Source of the DNA: Nitrospinota bacterium
GTDB taxonomy: Bacteria; Nitrospinota; Nitrospinia; Nitrospinales; VA-1
NCBI GenBank assembly: GCA_014382285.1
Contig: JACNKA010000139.1
Location: 1-33,627 of the forward strand
Length of the DNA stretch: 33,627 nt
Direction: 5' to 3'
Positions 15,910 through 23,983 of the stretch are shown piece after piece; the first letter of the stretch is position 1, and the number at the start of each line of letters is the position of its first letter. The translations under genes and the position numbers were made by a program. The notes below the pieces were generated by a model. It was not told where the DNA came from and did no database searches. It was given only the letters and a program-made list of their open reading frames with translations.

Positions 15910-16794
15910 ATGCCACTGCGTAAGTCTGAAATCCATATGCATTCTATCTTTTCTGATGGAGAGTTTTCTCCTTCAGAGTTGATAAATATTGCAGAAAAAA
16001 ATAAGGTGTCTATCCTGTCCCTCACCGATCACGACACCTTCGATGGCATTCCTGAATTTCTTCAATCTGCAGAGGCAACGGAGATCACTGCCTTTCCTGG
16101 TATTGAAATCACGGTAAAGTTCCATGATTTCAATGTTCATATGCTGGCTTATTTCAAAGATTATGAGTCCATCAAGCCGGAACTCAGGGAGCGTGTAAAA
16201 AAAATGACAGAAACCCGGGAAATCCGTATGCGGCAGTTGATCGAGCGGGTGAACGAGGTCATCCCCGACAGGTTTCAGGGGACGATTGAATTTGAAAATG
16301 TAAAAAGAGGGGCTGAAGGAGTTCTCGCCAGACCGCATCTGGCACGTGAGATGATGAGGCTTGGCATCGTGTCGAGTACCGGTCAGGCTTTCGAACGGTA
16401 TCTGGTGAAATATAATGTCGAACGCGAAAACCTGGACGCGCAAACCGCCATCACCATGGTGCGGGAAAGTGGCGGCGTGCCGGTATTGGCCCATCCGGGA
16501 GAGCGATCCTACTCCCTGATCTGTCCTGAAAAAGGGAGGCAACCCGAAAATGCTCCTGTTTTATTGGAAGAGTTGCGAGAGATGGGGCTTCTGGGCCTTG
16601 AGTGTCATTATCCCTATCATGAAAGAATGGGGACGGTGGATTACTTCATCGATCTAGCAAATAGTTTTAAATTGATCGTCACCGGTAGCCGCGACTTTCA
16701 CGGGTTCAAAACACACCAAAAAGTCAACATCTTCGGCACCACCAAAATGGAACCCGTTTTCCTCGAACAGTTTCAGGAAGTATGGGCCACATAA
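15910..16794 (+). CDS. PHP-domain phosphoesterase (RNase AM / nucleoside bisphosphate phosphatase type)
   Basis: The 294-residue cytoplasmic protein shows all PHP-domain metal motifs: 'EIHMHSIFSDG' (H9, H11, D16), 'LTDHDT' (39-41), 'PGIEIT', 'RPHLA', 'VLAHPG', 'LECHYPYH' and 'TGSRDFHG'. This set and length match the YciV/RNase AM group. Those enzymes hydrolyse 3',5'-nucleoside bisphosphates or trim 5' ends of short RNAs and rRNA. It faces a convergent haem-protein gene 10 bases past its stop. The domain is certain; the exact substrate is inferred. Confidence 0.88.
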   Translation: MPLRKSEIHMHSIFSDGEFSPSELINIAEKNKVSILSLTDHDTFDGIPEFLQSAEATEITAFPGIEITVKFHDFNVHMLAYFKDYESIKPELRERVKKMTETREIRMRQLIERVNEVIPDRFQGTIEFENVKRGAEGVLARPHLAREMMRLGIVSSTGQAFERYLVKYNVERENLDAQTAITMVRESGGVPVLAHPGERSYSLICPEKGRQPENAPVLLEELREMGLLGLECHYPYHERMGTVDYFIDLANSFKLIVTGSRDFHGFKTHQKVNIFGTTKMEPVFLEQFQEVWAT

Positions 16795-16804
16795 AAACCA
16801 GCAC

Positions 16805-17866
16805 CTACCGCAACTGAAAACTCACCAGAATCCCGCCCATCACATCATCCAGCGCGAAATCTTTTTTTGGACTATTAGGGTGGCCATTGTGGCAGTTGAC
16901 GCACCCGCGTGTCACGGCAATATCCGGGTAAATTGCCTGGAAATATGTTTTTCGTCCCACTTTGGAATGCTTGATATAAGGGCGAATGGGGTGCACCTCC
17001 ACACTTTCCAACCCGTCTTGTTCAAACTCGTTGGCAGGCCGGTTTTGCGGATTGATGGGATAAAGGCTGATCAAACGAAAGTTCAGTCCCAGTCGTTTGG
17101 ATTTAATAGCACTGTTCAATAAAAACTGGGCCGGAAGCATGAGAGCATTTTCATTTTCCCATTTTTCCTTGGATTGTAGAATGCCCTGTTCCTCCAGGCG
17201 GTTGACAACATATTGTGCATAGACCGTGCGGTCCGATTCCAGTACCGAGTGCACATAGTCCGCCACCACTTCTGGAGTCAGCAGAAACTTTTCATCGACA
17301 TTTTTTTCGGTCCGTTTGCCCAAAGGCAGGTCGATGATGATTCCCCCCATGACATCACCAACTTTAAAATCAGTCTTGGGGCTGTTGGGGTGATTGTTGT
17401 GGCAGGTGACGCAGGTTTCCGAAACAGCGATGTCAGGGTAAATGGCCTCGAAATACCAACGCCCATTCCGCGGAATGACCCAGGTGAAAGGCTTGTCGGT
17501 GTTCTTCACGACTTCCTCCAGCCCGAGTTTTTCGTTTTGAGATCGGGGTGCGTTGTTGTTATTGAGGGGCCAGAGACTCATCAGTCGGTACTTCATGCCG
17601 ATGCCGCGCGAGTTGGAGATTTTGGAAGACATTGAAAGAAACTGGGCTGGCAATAGCAGCGTCTTGTCCTGTTCCCATTTTTCAGAAGCGGGGAGAGAGC
17701 TTTGCAAATGCTCAACTACCTGTTCGGAGTAAGTGGTTCGGCCGGCCTCTACCACAGCGTGGATGAAATCAGCGGCCAGCCCGGCAGGGATGCCATCTTC
17801 CAGGCTTTGAGCCGGGGAGGGAATAAACAGAAAGAACAGAACGATACAGAACGCAAAAGTTTTCAT
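16805..17866 (-). CDS. Exported di-haem protein with two Tll0287-like (DUF3365) domains
   Basis: The 353-residue protein has a signal peptide (about 1-21) and two tandem copies of a haem-binding domain related to Tll0287/DUF3365. Each carries one CXXCH: CVTCH (152-156) and CVNCH (322-326), both followed by 'HPNSPK.DF...DVMGGI'. The halves also share 'LLPAQFL', 'FRLISLYP/YRLMSLWP' and 'YF.AIYPDIAV', so the gene arose by internal duplication. Single domains of this type are proposed redox or gas sensors. No transmembrane or signalling domain follows, so it is probably a soluble periplasmic cytochrome. A good GGGAGG site precedes the ATG. Confidence 0.87.
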   Translation of the reverse strand: MKTFAFCIVLFFLFIPSPAQSLEDGIPAGLAADFIHAVVEAGRTTYSEQVVEHLQSSLPASEKWEQDKTLLLPAQFLSMSSKISNSRGIGMKYRLMSLWPLNNNNAPRSQNEKLGLEEVVKNTDKPFTWVIPRNGRWYFEAIYPDIAVSETCVTCHNNHPNSPKTDFKVGDVMGGIIIDLPLGKRTEKNVDEKFLLTPEVVADYVHSVLESDRTVYAQYVVNRLEEQGILQSKEKWENENALMLPAQFLLNSAIKSKRLGLNFRLISLYPINPQNRPANEFEQDGLESVEVHPIRPYIKHSKVGRKTYFQAIYPDIAVTRGCVNCHNGHPNSPKKDFALDDVMGGILVSFQLR

Positions 17867-17988
17867 GGCCCTACCTCCCGAAAATGCGCATTACCGTCAA
17901 TATAGGTTGCCAAAGATAAAATCACAACACCGTGAGGCCAATGCTGAAAAACTGTTATCTTTCAATAAGACCTTATGATCGAGTTGTG

Positions 17989-18663
17989 CTACATCTCATC
18001 GGCAATATTGAGCAGGTTGGAAACTTGGGGGATCTTTGAGTTTTCAAGGTTGGCTTGTTTCAAAAGAGGGTCCACAGTGTTGAATTTCACTACATCTTCA
18101 ATGAGAGCTTTTCCGTCTTTAGCAATTCCTTCGACATCATTCGTTGTGCTCAATTTATGGGACAGGGCTAGATAGCGCTCAAAAAATTCTTGCGCTTTTT
18201 TAATGGTGGTTCTGGTCTCGTTAAAATCCAGTTTGCGTTTGTGATGGGCTTTGAAATAGTCCGCATATTTTAACCAGTCTTTAATCTCCCCAAGCTCATG
18301 GGCTTCAACTAAATATTGCTCGACAAACCCTTCCCGTCCCCTTTTCTCCAGCATCGAAACAACCTGACCCGCCACTTCGTTTACAGGTATACCTTCCTGG
18401 CTTTCGCACAGGTAGTTGATGGTGAATATGAGGGCAGTAATTTTAGAATCGACATGAAGCCCGACTATGGCGTGTTTTCTGAATATCTCTCGTCTCTCAA
18501 ATAACGCCCAGGTTCCTCCAGAGCCTTTAATTTTCAGGGCTGAATTTTCAAGAGGACGAAACAGGCTGTAACAGGCCTCCACGTTATTGGCCTCGGCAGA
18601 ACTCAACAGCAGAGGCGCAATCACTAAGGTCTGGAATATGAGAAAAATTCTGAAGAGCTTCAT
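17989..18663 (-). CDS. Secreted protein of unknown function
   Basis: The 224-residue protein has a clear signal peptide (about 1-25, 'LLLSSAEAN'). The mature part is predicted mostly alpha-helical, with two cysteines ('EACYSLF', 'NYLCESQEG') that could form a disulfide. I recognise no family or catalytic motif. A G-rich ribosome site precedes the ATG. It is monocistronic as far as visible, with 122 bases to the di-haem gene downstream on the same strand and 230 bases upstream to the divergent small Cys-rich gene. Confidence 0.72.
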   Translation of the reverse strand: MKLFRIFLIFQTLVIAPLLLSSAEANNVEACYSLFRPLENSALKIKGSGGTWALFERREIFRKHAIVGLHVDSKITALIFTINYLCESQEGIPVNEVAGQVVSMLEKRGREGFVEQYLVEAHELGEIKDWLKYADYFKAHHKRKLDFNETRTTIKKAQEFFERYLALSHKLSTTNDVEGIAKDGKALIEDVVKFNTVDPLLKQANLENSKIPQVSNLLNIADEM

Positions 18664-18892
18664 GGGTTAAACCCCCGAATATTTCATTAAATGAAAGTTA
18701 ATTTTATCGTCAAATAGTATAGCATCAAAGCTTTTCCAGCTTGAGAGGTTTGACACCGGCTTCGGTTGATTTTGCCAGGGATGATTATTTATAATAGATT
18801 TTATTGGCGCGGTATTTTCTGGAACAAGCCGGGAAAAACATAGATAGCGTTGTTGATGTTTGATTCACTACAAACGGGAAAAGGAGCCTACA

Positions 18893-19159
18893 TTGCTCGT
18901 AGAGAGAAACAATCAATATTCGATGGTGTGCCATACCCGAGTAGCAGAGGACTGCCTTGAAAATGGCGGATGGTGCGACAGCGAAGAAGAAGCGCAGGAA
19001 TGGGTGGAAGAAGAATGCTGGATATTTTCGGGAGAAGGTTGGTTCTGCCCAAAATGTAATATCCACTTCATGCAAAACCTGGCACAAACCCGAAGGGTTA
19101 AGGGGCAAGAGCCACCCCCGGATGACGACTTGTATAAAGGTATCGAAACGATATTATAA
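18893..19159 (+). CDS. Small acidic cysteine-rich (zinc-ribbon-like) protein
   Basis: An 88-residue product from the TTG at 18893, preceded six bases upstream by AAGGAG; the track's TTG at 18860 lacks such a site. It has C13-H14, C21, C28, C42 and a terminal C52-P-K-C55 knuckle, suggesting one or two zinc sites. The middle is very acidic ('CDSEEEAQEWVEEEC') and Trp-rich. There is no signal peptide, so it is cytoplasmic. I do not recognise the family. The conserved-looking Cys pattern, ribosome site and clean stop support it as a real gene. Confidence 0.65.
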   Translation: MLVERNNQYSMVCHTRVAEDCLENGGWCDSEEEAQEWVEEECWIFSGEGWFCPKCNIHFMQNLAQTRRVKGQEPPPDDDLYKGIETIL

Positions 19160-19508
19160 CCGCCCCTCCACATCCGGGGAGAGGGAATGTTTTAGTCGTC
19201 ATCCTGATGCTCTCGAAGGATATTGCAATTCACCTTCCACCAATCCAACATCCTCTCACAGTGTCCTTATGTGATAATATTCTCTAGAGGGAAGCTGTCT
19301 TGCCTCAATAGCCGGTTTATCAAAGGTTTTCCAGTAAGCCTTATTCAGGGTGATTTGTTGCTATAAAGTGTTGCTTTTTTGACCTTGCCCATACTAATCT
19401 TAGGTGCTATACATTCGCTATTGCATGAGGCGTTCTCATGCATCGGCACTACCAACAGAACGACACATTCCTAATGAAACGGTTTTCTTTTTAACGGGGA
19501 GAAAAACC
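19160..19508. other. 349-base intergenic stretch
   Basis: Lies between the small Cys-rich gene and the collagen-like gene. It begins with a C-rich then G-rich segment (CCCCTCCACATCCGGGGAG, 19164-19182) that resembles the palindromic repeats elsewhere. I found no convincing ORF. The right part (about 19371-19410) is T-rich with promoter-like TTGCTT/TTGACC and TAATCT elements, but no well-spaced pair stands out. A long 5' leader for the collagen-like gene is possible. Confidence 0.4.
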
Positions 19509-21179
19509 ATGCGACGCCTTCCAACAGCAGTATCTCTCTTCACACTTTTATTTTTCATTTTTAGTCTCAGTGGCAATGTGTTGATTGCTGACCCAACTTT
19601 TTCCAGCGTAGCGTTTGCTGATAAGGAGGATGGCAAGATCAAGCTAAAGAAAAGCCCGAAGAAAAAAGGCAAGCGTGATGGTGACAAGGATAAGGATCGC
19701 GGTAACAAAGGAATCCCCGGAAAGATAACTGCTCTCCAGGCAGAGATCGATGCGCTGGAGCAGGAACTGGCTACTATAGAATTGACCCCCGGACCGCAAG
19801 GAGAGGCAGGGTCAGCAGGTAACGATGGCGCAGATGGTTTACCAGGTGCCCCAGGTTCAAATGGTGAAGATGGTGCCCCGGGAGCACCAGGCGACAAGGG
19901 CGATACCGGAGCAACGGGTGCTACAGGCCCTCAAGGTCCGGCAGGTGGTGATGGAAACGATGGTGCCGATGGCGCAAAAGGTGACAAGGGCGATACCGGT
20001 GCAACGGGTGCTACTGGAGCCACTGGGCCAACCGGCCCGGCAGGTATTGACGGCAAGGATGGCACGAATGGTTTGGCTGGAACGCCCGGTGCTGATGGCG
20101 CGGATGGAGCAACAGGCCCCGCAGGCCCAACTGGCGCGGAGATATCAGGTCGACTCGATCCATGTGTTCCTAACGGAGGACTGGGAATGATGGCCCATAT
20201 TCCGGGACGGTCCTTTTCCGTCCGTTTGCCTTATGATGGCAGTTTTGTTTTCAGCCATGTCCCGGTTGGCACACACTCAATTGTTTTTGAATTGAGCGGT
20301 AATGTCATTGGTATGTTGCCCAGTGTGGTGGCTGTGGAAGGTCAGACAACGGATGTTGGAGTGTTTGTCACGGCTTTTTGCGCCGGCGATGGCGATGGCG
20401 ATGGGTTCACTGGCGTGCAAGGGGATTGTGATAATAGCAACGCAAGTGTTTACCCCGGTGCACCGGAGGTTTGCGGCGATGGCGTTGACAATGACTGTGA
20501 TGGGATCGCGGGTGCAGAACGCGAGTGTCTTTCCACGCCTGTGGATTGCCAGGTTTCTGCCTTGAGTGCTTGGACGGCCTGCACCACTACCTGCGGCGGG
20601 GGAACGTCAACCCGGACGCGCACGATTGTTGTTCAACCTGAAAATGGTGGAGAGGCCTGTCCCTCGTTAACACAAACCCAAGCATGTAACACACAACCCT
20701 GTGCCGATCCCTGTCAGGGAGTTGCTTTGACCCAGTCCTGTACCACGGGTCTTCCCGGTGTTTGTTCATCCGGAACGCGGACCCGTACCTGTGACAGTTT
20801 CGGTCAAACTGGTGCGTGGAGTCTCTGCCAATCGGATACCCAGCCGAGTACTGAGGTTTGCGGTGATGGCATCGACAACAACTGTGACGGGCAGGTGGAT
20901 GAAAACATTGGCACAGCAACAGAGTGTGCTGATGCCTGTGGAAACCCGGTGCCTTCAGGGACTGTATGCGGAAGCATCGACCCCTTCACAGGCAACGGGG
21001 CCGGGGCCTGTGATGGGGCTGGCACTTGTATACCTTTCATAGCTTGCCCAACGGGTCAGGACATTTGTACTTCTAGTGCGACCGGGTGTGCAGATTTGAA
21101 CATTGACAATAATAATTGCGGAGCTTGTGGAACTGTCTGTCAATTAGGATCCACTTGCACCAACGGTGTGTGTCAGTAG
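19509..21179 (+). CDS. Secreted collagen-like protein with MopE-type and thrombospondin type 1 modules
   Basis: About 556 residues from the ATG at 19509 (GGGGAG upstream). The track's longer ORF adds 35 residues before the signal peptide '[20 protein letters not shown]'. In order: a Lys-rich segment (about 40-70), a short helix, and an uninterrupted Gly-X-Y collagen-like stretch of about 115 residues (94-212). Then come a carboxypeptidase-regulatory-like beta domain, a MopE-type metal motif '[11 protein letters not shown]', a TSP1 module ('[16 protein letters not shown]'), a second '[11 protein letters not shown]' and a C-terminal 'NNNCGACG' module. About thirty cysteines suggest heavy disulfide bonding. 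It is probably a cell-surface or matrix adhesin. A strong terminator follows, then a dsbA-like gene. Confidence 0.88.
   Translation: MRRLPTAVSLFTLLFFIFSLSGNVLIADPTFSSVAFADKEDGKIKLKKSPKKKGKRDGDKDKDRGNKGIPGKITALQAEIDALEQELATIELTPGPQGEAGSAGNDGADGLPGAPGSNGEDGAPGAPGDKGDTGATGATGPQGPAGGDGNDGADGAKGDKGDTGATGATGATGPTGPAGIDGKDGTNGLAGTPGADGADGATGPAGPTGAEISGRLDPCVPNGGLGMMAHIPGRSFSVRLPYDGSFVFSHVPVGTHSIVFELSGNVIGMLPSVVAVEGQTTDVGVFVTAFCAGDGDGDGFTGVQGDCDNSNASVYPGAPEVCGDGVDNDCDGIAGAERECLSTPVDCQVSALSAWTACTTTCGGGTSTRTRTIVVQPENGGEACPSLTQTQACNTQPCADPCQGVALTQSCTTGLPGVCSSGTRTRTCDSFGQTGAWSLCQSDTQPSTEVCGDGIDNNCDGQVDENIGTATECADACGNPVPSGTVCGSIDPFTGNGAGACDGAGTCIPFIACPTGQDICTSSATGCADLNIDNNNCGACGTVCQLGSTCTNGVCQ
19893..20015 (+). 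repeat. Direct repeats inside the collagen-like region
   Basis: The 33-base string beginning GACAAGGGCGATACCGG at 19893-19925 recurs at 19983-20015 with one difference, exactly 90 bases (30 residues, ten Gly-X-Y triplets) later. Identity at the DNA level implies recent duplication or slippage and allows length variation. Confidence 0.75.
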
Positions 21180-21261
21180 ACAGCCCGCAACCGATAGTCC
21201 CAGTTGTGACTCCGATTGAGCAGTGCTGAAGTTGGCTATCTCTAGCTTTTATATTAAATTT

Positions 21262-21293
21262 AAAGGGTGGGGCTCAATGTCCCGCCCTTTTTT
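21262..21293 (+). terminator. Intrinsic terminator after the collagen-like gene
   Basis: AAAGGGTGGG and CCCGCCCTTT form a 10-bp stem (one G-T pair) around a 9-base loop, with the T run 21288-21293 at its foot. It separates the collagen-like gene from the dsbA-like gene, whose GGAGG site follows immediately. The two may therefore be separately transcribed, or expression of the second may be attenuated. Confidence 0.85.
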
Positions 21294-21304
21294 ATTGGAG
21301 GAAT

Positions 21305-22033
21305 ATGAAAAAAATTCTTTTGTGGGTACTCATTATTTGTCTTGCTCCACTCACGGTCTTTGCTGAAGGCATCACCAAAGAGCAGGGCGATGCGATCCTC
21401 AAAGAGTTGAAAGCCATCCGGCAGGAATTGAATCAGATCAAGAAGAGGGGACTGGCTCCGCAGGGCAGGGGAAGACCCGCCCGGCCCACCACCGCCAGTG
21501 TTTCGACATTGGGCAACCCCATTCTCGGAGACTTGAAAGCCCCGGTCACGATTGTGGAGTTCACCGACTACCAATGTCCTTTCTGCCGCAAGTTTTATAT
21601 GGCGGCTTATAAAGAATTGAAGAAGGAGTATATCGATACGGGTAAACTACGTTTTGTTTTGCGCGATCTACCGTTGGGGTTTCATCAATACGCCAAGCCT
21701 GCTGCTATTTCTGCTCACTGCGCTGGAGAGCAGGACAAGTTCTGGCAAATGCACGATGCTCTGTTTGAGGGGAACAAATTTACTCCTAATGATATTCTTG
21801 GCTACGCAAAATCTATTGGGCTGGATAATAAAGCCTTCAAATCCTGTTTGACCTCAGGCCGGTACAATGAAGGTCTTGAGCAGGATGTTGCCGATGCCAA
21901 TAAAGCCGGCATCACCGGCACGCCCGGTTTTGTGGTAGGGCGCACTACAGATAATATTGTAAAGGGTGCTTTCATCAGTGGTACCCGCCCGTTCGCCACT
22001 TTCAAAAAAGAAATCGATAAACTGCTACAATAG
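21305..22033 (+). CDS. DsbA-family periplasmic thioredoxin-like protein
   Basis: The 242-residue protein has a signal peptide (about 1-20, 'APLTVFA'), a charged helix (about 22-50) and a Pro/Arg-rich linker. A DsbA/DsbG-like domain follows, with active site C91-P-F-C94 in 'EFTDYQCPFCRKF' and cis-Pro loop 'GTPGF' (205-209). The N-terminal helix plus linker is typical of the Thioredoxin_4/BdbD-like branch and may mediate dimerisation. It sits 126 bases after the cysteine-rich collagen-like gene, its obvious candidate client. GGAGG precedes the ATG. The TAG stop is the first three bases of the dispersed motif TAGGCGTGG. Confidence 0.87.
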   Translation: MKKILLWVLIICLAPLTVFAEGITKEQGDAILKELKAIRQELNQIKKRGLAPQGRGRPARPTTASVSTLGNPILGDLKAPVTIVEFTDYQCPFCRKFYMAAYKELKKEYIDTGKLRFVLRDLPLGFHQYAKPAAISAHCAGEQDKFWQMHDALFEGNKFTPNDILGYAKSIGLDNKAFKSCLTSGRYNEGLEQDVADANKAGITGTPGFVVGRTTDNIVKGAFISGTRPFATFKKEIDKLLQ

Positions 22034-22039
22034 GCGTGG
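22031..22039 (+). repeat. TAGGCGTGG motif supplying a stop codon
   Basis: The TAG of the dsbA-like gene is the start of TAGGCGTGG. Locally it is the loop of a small hairpin CAATA-GGCGTGGG-TATTG. The same nonamer is found at other gene ends in this window. Confidence 0.5.
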
Positions 22040-22080
22040 GTATTGTCTGAGAGGTTGTAAATCACCCCAACCCCTGCTGA

Positions 22081-22155
22081 TCGTCACCGCGAGCCACTGA
22101 AAGGGGCGTGGCGATCCAGTCTTCTGGATTGCTTCGTTTCACTCGCAAAGACAGG
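22081..22155. repeat. Palindromic intergenic repeat element of about 75 bases
   Basis: The ends (GTCACCGCGAG and CTCGCAAAGAC) are imperfect inverted repeats. The centre holds a perfect hairpin ATCCAG-TCTT-CTGGAT (22114-22129). The string GGATTGCTTCGTTTCACTCGC resembles the GCGAAGCAATCC palindromic repeats I know from many bacterial genomes. It lies between the convergent dsbA-like and accD genes, non-coding on both strands. Confidence 0.7.
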
Positions 22156-22192
22156 TTTTCAGGCCGAGCTAACCAGCTGCTTGCTCATTGCC

Positions 22193-22209
22193 ACCGGCGG
22201 CTCGCCGGT
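22193..22209. repeat. Palindrome overlapping the accD stop codon
   Basis: ACCGGCG-GCT-CGCCGGT is a perfect 7-bp stem whose last base is part of the accD stop. Read on the minus strand, stop plus hairpin is TGACCGGCGAGCCGCCGG, almost identical to the sequence following the protease stop at 507-525. Confidence 0.6.
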
Positions 22210-23117
22210 CAGGCTCCGAGGAGTTCGGGGGGTTTTGTGAGGACGAGGTCATCCGTTTCGAGTTGAGACTCCTGAACAGGGGTGTTTTTAAGCATATTGA
22301 GTAAATGCGCGAGGGTGGGTTTCAAGTTTTTACGATGTACCACGTTGTCGATGAGACCGTGGCTCAATAAAAACTCTGCTCGTTGGAATCCGTCAGGAAG
22401 TTTCTGCTTAATGACTTGTTCGATGACACGCGGTCCAGCAAACCCAATCAGGGCGCCCGGTTCGGCGAGGATGATATCGCCAAGCATGGAAAAACTGGCA
22501 GAGACACCACCCATGGTCGGGTCTGTCAGGACGGAGATGTAAGGAACTTTCTGTTTACTCAGCTTGCTGAGGGCCGCAGAAGTTTTAGCCATTTGCATGA
22601 GAGAAAAAATACCCTCCTGCATTCTTGCACCGCCGGAACAGCTTACAATAATCAGGGACGATTTGTTTTCCATGGCTCGTTCGATAGCACGGGTGATTTT
22701 TTCTCCCACGACCGACCCCATGCTTCCCCCCATAAAACTGAAGTCGAAGACGCAAAGCTCAACAGGCAGACCCTCTATGGTCCCGGTGCCGGTGATGATG
22801 GCATCGTTGGAAAGGCCTTTTTTAGCCGATGATTTAATCCGGTCTTTGTATTTTTTTGTGTCTTTGAACTTTAAAGGGTCGGAAGATGTCAGGGTCTGGT
22901 CGTGTTCTTTAAAGGATTCCTGATCAATGAGCTGACGGATTCTTTGTCGGGTCTCCAGGCGGAAATGATAATCGCAATGAGGGCAGACCTTCAGGTTGGT
23001 TTCCAACTCGGCGATATAAATCTGTTCCGTGCACTTTTTACATCCGACCCATAGATCCTCATCTTTGGCGGTTTTTTTTCCGCCAATGCCAGCCCTGATT
23101 TTTTCTATCCACGACAT
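22209..23117 (-). CDS. accD: Acetyl-CoA carboxylase carboxyltransferase subunit beta
   Basis: About 302 residues from the ATG at 23117, chosen because GGAGAAAC lies upstream and homologues begin 'MSWIEKI'; the track ORF adds ten residues. It has the N-terminal zinc ribbon C26-x2-C29...C45-x2-C48. The crotonase-fold carboxyltransferase core shows 'FSFMGGSMGSVVGEKI', 'SGGARMQEGIFSLMQMAKT' and 'DPTMGGVSASF'. With AccA it transfers the carboxyl group from biotin to acetyl-CoA, the first step of fatty acid synthesis. The biotin ligase gene birA is in this same window. It is 124 bases downstream of pssA on the same strand. Confidence 0.96.
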   Translation of the reverse strand: MSWIEKIRAGIGGKKTAKDEDLWVGCKKCTEQIYIAELETNLKVCPHCDYHFRLETRQRIRQLIDQESFKEHDQTLTSSDPLKFKDTKKYKDRIKSSAKKGLSNDAIITGTGTIEGLPVELCVFDFSFMGGSMGSVVGEKITRAIERAMENKSSLIIVSCSGGARMQEGIFSLMQMAKTSAALSKLSKQKVPYISVLTDPTMGGVSASFSMLGDIILAEPGALIGFAGPRVIEQVIKQKLPDGFQRAEFLLSHGLIDNVVHRKNLKPTLAHLLNMLKNTPVQESQLETDDLVLTKPPELLGA

Positions 23118-23241
23118 TTGTAGTTTCTCCGTACCACTCTCCTGCACCCACTCTTGTGGGAGGAAACCGGGACTATTAATCCAACCCTTGATAGGGGTGA
23201 AGGGGATTTGATGATTTACACTGGCCTCACAACGAATGAGA

Positions 23242-23982
23242 CTAATGATTGTTTACGGTTGGAGGGGATGTTTCTTCAGCCTCCAGTTTTCTATTTACTA
23301 ACAATAAACTAATCGGGCCAATAACGGCGTAGCTGATACCTAGAATAAACAATGCCACTCTGGGTATGGTCGCAAGAACATAAATGAACAAAATTACGAA
23401 CAGAAAACGGGAGAACACCACCCGTTTTTTAAAGTCAAACTGTTTGAAGGCGGGGTATTTAATATTGCTGACCATGAGGAACGCCAGAGCATAAACCACC
23501 ATTACCATGATGAACGGGTTCATGCGCGTCGCAAACAGATCTTCAAATGCGATAACGATAGATGCTATTACCACCGCTGCCGCAGGACTTGGCAAGCCGA
23601 TGAAATGCTGGCTGCGAACTTCGGGCTTGGTCACATTGAACCGGGCCAGTCTTAGAGCCGCACAAAGCAGGAACAGGAACGCTGCCATCCAACCCAATCG
23701 ACCAAAGGGCTTTAATACCCAGGAATAGGCGAGAAAGGCAGGGGCCATACCAAAGGTGATGATGTCTGCCAAAGAATCATATTGTTCGCCGAATGCGCTG
23801 GTAGTTTTAGTGAGACGGGCGATACGGCCGTCGAGTCCGTCAAAAATCATTCCTATAGCGATAGCCCAGGCGGCGTAATAAAACTGTTCATTCAGAACCG
23901 CGACAAAGGCGTAGAACCCACAGAACACATTTCCTGTGGTGAACAAACTGGGGAGAATGTGAATGCCTCTTTTAGGTTCCAT
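23242..23982 (-). CDS. pssA: CDP-diacylglycerol-serine O-phosphatidyltransferase (phosphatidylserine synthase)
   Basis: The 246-residue polytopic membrane protein carries the CDP-alcohol phosphotransferase signature D-G-x2-A-R-x8-G-x3-D-x3-D: D51-G52, A55-R56, G65, D69, D73 within 'DGRIARLTKTTSAFGEQYD'. It starts 'RGIHILPSLFTTGNVFCGF', as in PssA of the Bacillus/Geobacter type. It makes phosphatidylserine from CDP-diacylglycerol and serine. The product is the substrate of the decarboxylase encoded one base upstream. The spacing makes translational coupling likely. Confidence 0.94.
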   Translation of the reverse strand: MEPKRGIHILPSLFTTGNVFCGFYAFVAVLNEQFYYAAWAIAIGMIFDGLDGRIARLTKTTSAFGEQYDSLADIITFGMAPAFLAYSWVLKPFGRLGWMAAFLFLLCAALRLARFNVTKPEVRSQHFIGLPSPAAAVVIASIVIAFEDLFATRMNPFIMVMVVYALAFLMVSNIKYPAFKQFDFKKRVVFSRFLFVILFIYVLATIPRVALFILGISYAVIGPISLLLVNRKLEAEETSPPTVNNH

Positions 23983-23983
23983 A

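Noticed and set aside
18957-19274. 105-residue plus-strand ORF
   Set aside because: It overlaps the better supported Cys-rich gene in another frame and has no ribosome site; composition is Ser/Lys/Arg-rich shadow-like.
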